Part shown: in pieces, positions 51,301 through 56,301 of the stretch
Numbering within the stretch: position 1 is the stretch's first letter
How the letters are laid out: each line of letters starts with the position of its first letter
Assembly (NCBI GenBank): GCA_020002185.1
Contig: CM034531.1
Location: forward strand, 41,635,327 to 41,699,326
Length of the DNA stretch: 64,000 nt
Reading direction: 5' to 3'
DNA from: Paraescarpia echinospica
Taxonomy: Eukaryota > Annelida > Polychaeta > Sabellida > Siboglinidae
The notes under the pieces: generated by a model
Databases searched by the model: none
What the model was told of the DNA's origin: nothing
Seen by the model: the letters and a program-made list of their open reading frames with translations, nothing else
Position numbers and translations under genes: made by a program

Positions 51301-54300
51301 AATATGTTATTATATCAGCCTCAACTCAATCTGCATCAAATATATCTTTAAAAAACTCCAAATTTGTTTTTAGGTGTCATGGATAAATCATTGATATATT
51401 ATATTCTACTTTGCATATTTCAAAAATGCTGTCCCTGTTGTATTGTTCAACCCAAGCTTTATCCAGATATCATGTAAAAACATGAATTTGGAAACACATT
51501 ATAGCAAGTAACAATTGTGTCATGGAAAATGTGAATATTGCCACAAATGGCATTGTATATAGATGACAGTAGTATAAGTGCTGTCTAAGAGCCATACACT
51601 TGTCAGACTGACTGTGGAATGTCTTCCTGTGTCCAGGGTTTGTGGATCTGCCTGGTTTGACCACTGAAGATCACGTCACGCTGACCATCATTGAGCACTA
51701 CCTCGACTTTAAAGTAAGTTCAGATCACATGACGAAAACTAGTCAGTCATTTCACATGAACCAGCTAGTTTTTACTCAGAACACTGTGCACTTGAATGTT
51801 TCCAATTTGGAGCCAAATAGACCAATAAACGATGGGCAGTTTAGTAATCAATGTAAGGTGTCCAGAATTGTAAATTGTAAAAGTAGATCCAAACTGTCAC
51901 TGTGTCACTTGTAGTTGGATTAGGTGTGGAGGCAGGTGATGTCAACATTGTCATTTGTGTCACTGTAATTATGTCACTAGTGGCTGGGCAAAATGGGGAG
52001 AGCAATTATATCCAAACTGTGTCACTGTAGCTGTGTGAGGTGTGGATGGAGGTGATGTCCAAACTGGCACTATGTCACTGTGTCACTCTGTCCTCTGTAG
52101 CTGGGAGAGGTGTGGACAGAGGTTATATCGAGACTGTCACTGTGTCATGATGTCACTGTCACTACATCACTGTATCACTATGTCACAGTGTCATTATGTC
52201 ATTATGTCCTTGTAGTTGGGGGAGGTGTGGATGGAGGTGATGTTGGAGCTGTCACCGTATCACCATCATTATGTCACAGTGTCACTGTGTCTGTAGCTGA
52301 GTGAGGTGTGGATGGAGGTGATGTTGGAGCTGTCACTATAACACTGTGTCCCTGTAGCTGGGCGAGGTATGGATGGAGGTGATGTCGGAGCTGTCACTGT
52401 GTCACTGTGTATGTAGCTGGGAGAGGTGTGTATGGAGGTAATGTCTCTGTGTCACTGTGTCTATAGGTGGGCGAAGTGTGGATGGAGGTGATGTCACTGT
52501 GTCACTGTGTTTGTAGCTGGGCAAGGTGTGGATGGAGGTGATGTCGGAGCTGTCACTATGTCACTGTGTCACTATGTCTCTAGCTGGGTGAGGTGTGGAT
52601 GGAGGTGATGTCCCTGTGTCACTGTGTCTGTAGCTGGGCAAGGTGTGGATGGAGGTGATGTCGGAGCTGTCACTATGTCACTGTGTCACTATGTCTCTAG
52701 CTGGGTGAGGTGTGGATGGAGGTGATGTCCCTGTGTCACTATGTCTCTAGCTGGGTGAGGTGTGGATGGAGGTGATGTCCCTGTGTCACTATGTCTCTAG
52801 CTGGGTGAGGTGTGGATGGAGGTGATGTCCCTGTGTCACTGTGCCTGTAGCTGGGCAAGGTGTGGATGAAGGTGATCTCCCTGAGTCACTGTGTCTGTAG
52901 CTGGGCGAGGTGTGGATGGAGGTGATGTCCTTGTGCCTCTGTGTCTGTAGCTGGGCAAGGTGTGGATGAAGGTGATCTCCCTGAGTCACTGTGTCTGTAG
53001 CTGGGCGAGGTGTGGATGGAGGTGATGTCCCTGAGTCACTGTGTCTGTAGCTGGGCGAGGTGTGGATGAAGGTGATCTCCCTGAGTCACTGTGTCTGTAG
53101 CTGGGCGAGGTGTGGATGGAGGTGATGTCCTTGTGCCTCTGTGTCTGTAGCTGGGCGAGGTGTGGATGGAGGTGATGTCGGAGCTGGAGGTGCAGGGTGT
53201 GCGTCCAGTCACCCCAGACCATGAGGCAATGGAGGCGATCAGACGGACCATTGAGGACCGGTCCCGCCATGTACACCAGGTGCAGACAGAGCTACTCCAG
53301 GCCCAGCGCCAACATGACCTCATTGACGAACAGGAGTACTATGCTGAGGTGAGACACATCAGCACTGTCAGCGACATGTCAGCACTATCAGTGACACATA
53401 TGTGTTTGTCAGCATTGTCAATGTACATGTCAGCATTGTCTGCTGTGTTAATGACACATCTTAGCATTGTCAGCACTATTAATGACACATATCAGCATTG
53501 TCAGCACTGCTAATCACATGTCATGATTGTCAGCATTATTAATGACACATGTCAGGATTGCCAGCATTGTTAATGACAGATGTCAGCATTGTAAGCAATG
53601 TTAACTACATATGTCAGGATTGTCAGCAGTGTTCACAACACTTGTCAGGATGTAAGCAATGTTAATGACACATGTCAGCATTGGAAGCACTGTTGGTGGC
53701 ACATGTCAGGATGGTTAGCACTGTTAATGACACATGTCAAGACTGTCAGCACTGTTAATGTTAACTGATGAATTTCATCATTAAACTTTGCTCACAGATC
53801 CGTGAGAACCACAGACAGACAGAGAGGATGATTGACAAGTTCAGTGACTATGTCGCCAGAACATCCAACTACGGCATCCTCAAAGTAAGTACTCTCAGAT
53901 ATGCACTGTGAATATATGTTTTTTCCAGCCATGTGACCTGAGCTGCCATCATTGACACACACACACCATTCGACACATTGGTTAAATAATAGGACATTTA
54001 TATTTTGGCAATTGTGTCAGAACATTCATGGCTAAAGGAACAAATTCTTAGAGTTGCTAAAAAGGGATGTACACTAACTGTATTTTGTAATACCACCATT
54101 TTGGTGATGGCATGCAGGCAGAGGCCCAGATCATGTGACAACTCTTTAATGTGTTCCAGGACTGCATTACCCCATCAGGCCAAAGTTACCCCGGTTTGCC
54201 ATAGTAGTTCTCTTAACCAGTTATCTACATTTGTGATGTGCCTTGTGTATCGATATGATAATGTTTGTGGTTTCCAGACAGCCAAAGAGAGACAACAGCT

Positions 54301-56024
54301 CTCCATAGATGCATCCCGAGTGCAGACCAAACAGTTTCCAAAGTCGTAAGTAATTCTCAGTGGTCCACACCACTTTCAGATGGCACTCAACTCAAACTCT
54401 TAGAAATACTGATACAATGACAGTGATTTTGGCAGTTTAAACATAATTACCAACTACTAAAGTATTTCCCTCCATGTATGGAAAGCCAAATTGTAATATA
54501 AAACTTACCTATCCAATTATAACAGGCAGTCTATAACGCATAAATATTAAACAGGTATCAGAATTATTCTTCACAAACTTGTTTTAAGAAATAGTGTGAT
54601 ACCACGACTGTCCGTTGGTCAGTGTCATTGTCACATGACACCTGAGAGCAGCTCACAATGACACTGATGAAGGTCATGAAAGTTCCGTTGAGTAGCAAAT
54701 TGAGATAATAAAAGGTTTCTCTAAATGTCTTTCCATCTGAAGAGAAAGTTTTTTAATTGATCACCAGATGGCAGCATAATAAGACAAAGATGCTGATTTG
54801 CAAACACGAAAACAAAATCAATTGATATGTGTTTATTAATGGTTTATGTACTACTGATATTTTTAACAAAGAAAGTGATAAAATACTGACAATATGATAT
54901 GTGAAGTTGTTGCTTAAATGACACCTGAAATATGACGTGAAATAAGCATGAAATGAAGTGGTATATTGTTACACACGACCAGGATGTTTCTGTTGCAGGG
55001 GAATGGTTCATTCACTGGAGCTGAATAATCTCAACACAACAGTAAGTGCAGTGCAGTACAGTAAGTTCATTGTAGCAAAACAACTATAGTATTGGTTAAC
55101 ATTGAATTATGTTATGTTCCTAATCTCAATTTGGTGCATGCTTGACAGAGCTTTTGGGACCAATACAGTCTGTTCATCTGTTCATCAGTATGATTGTCAC
55201 ATGACACGCGAGAGCAGTGGCACTGATGAAGGTCATGAAAGTTCTATCAAGTAGCAAATTGGGATTATATAGGATATCTCTAAATGTCTTGCAATATGAA
55301 TGTAAAACAAATGTATAGACTTGGCACTGACATGCTTCCATCTGTTCTGTTTATTGACATCATAATCATGATCATCTAAGCCTATACAGAGACGTAATCG
55401 TATTTGATTATTTTATTGATTACAGTCACAATTGCATGTTCATTATTTATACACCTCTTCTAATTCAGTTCAATTTCAGTATCAACAAACAAACCTATGA
55501 TTTGAGCCAAACATGATTGATCATCTTACCTTATGTAGGCGTGTTGTAGATCTCCACAACAACAATACAATAATACAACATTGATGTCAACACTATTGGA
55601 CTTGATGTCTAATGTTTGTCTACACAATATCTCAGTTGACTACTGTGTGTATAAATGTGTCTGTGTGTGTTTGTTTGTGTGTGTGTGTGTTTGTGTGTGT
55701 GCATGTATGTGTCTGTTTGTGTGTGTATGGGTGTGTGTACATGTGTTTGTGTGTGTGTGTGTGTCTTTGTGTGTGCATGTGTGTTTGTGTGTGTGTGTTT
55801 GTGTGTGTGTGTACATGTGTTTGTGTGTGTATGTGTGTGTTTGTACATGTGTTTGTGTGTGTCTATGTGTGTGTGTCTTTGTGTGTGCATGTGTGTGTTT
55901 GTGTGTGTACATGTGTTTGTGTGTGTGTCTCTCTCTCTGTGTTTGTGTATGTGTGCATGTATGTGTGTGTGTGCATGTGTGTGTTTGTGTGTGTATATGT
56001 GTTTGTGTGTGTCTGTGTTTGTGC

Positions 56025-56091
<67 letters not shown>

Positions 56092-56266
56092 AGTGAGTTA
56101 ATGGGTGACTGTGTGAGTGTGTGTGTGTGCGTGCATGCATGCGTGCATGCATGCTTGTGTAAGTATGCATCTATGTGAGTGCCTGGGTGCATGTATGTAT
56201 ATGTATGTTGATGCAATCAGAGGTTACAAATGTTTTTTTTTCTGTCTCATGGAATGAAACAATGGT

Positions 56267-56301
<35 letters not shown>

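Noticed and set aside
55581..56216. Cys/Val-rich and His/Thr-rich frames
   Set aside because: Translation of a TG microsatellite.
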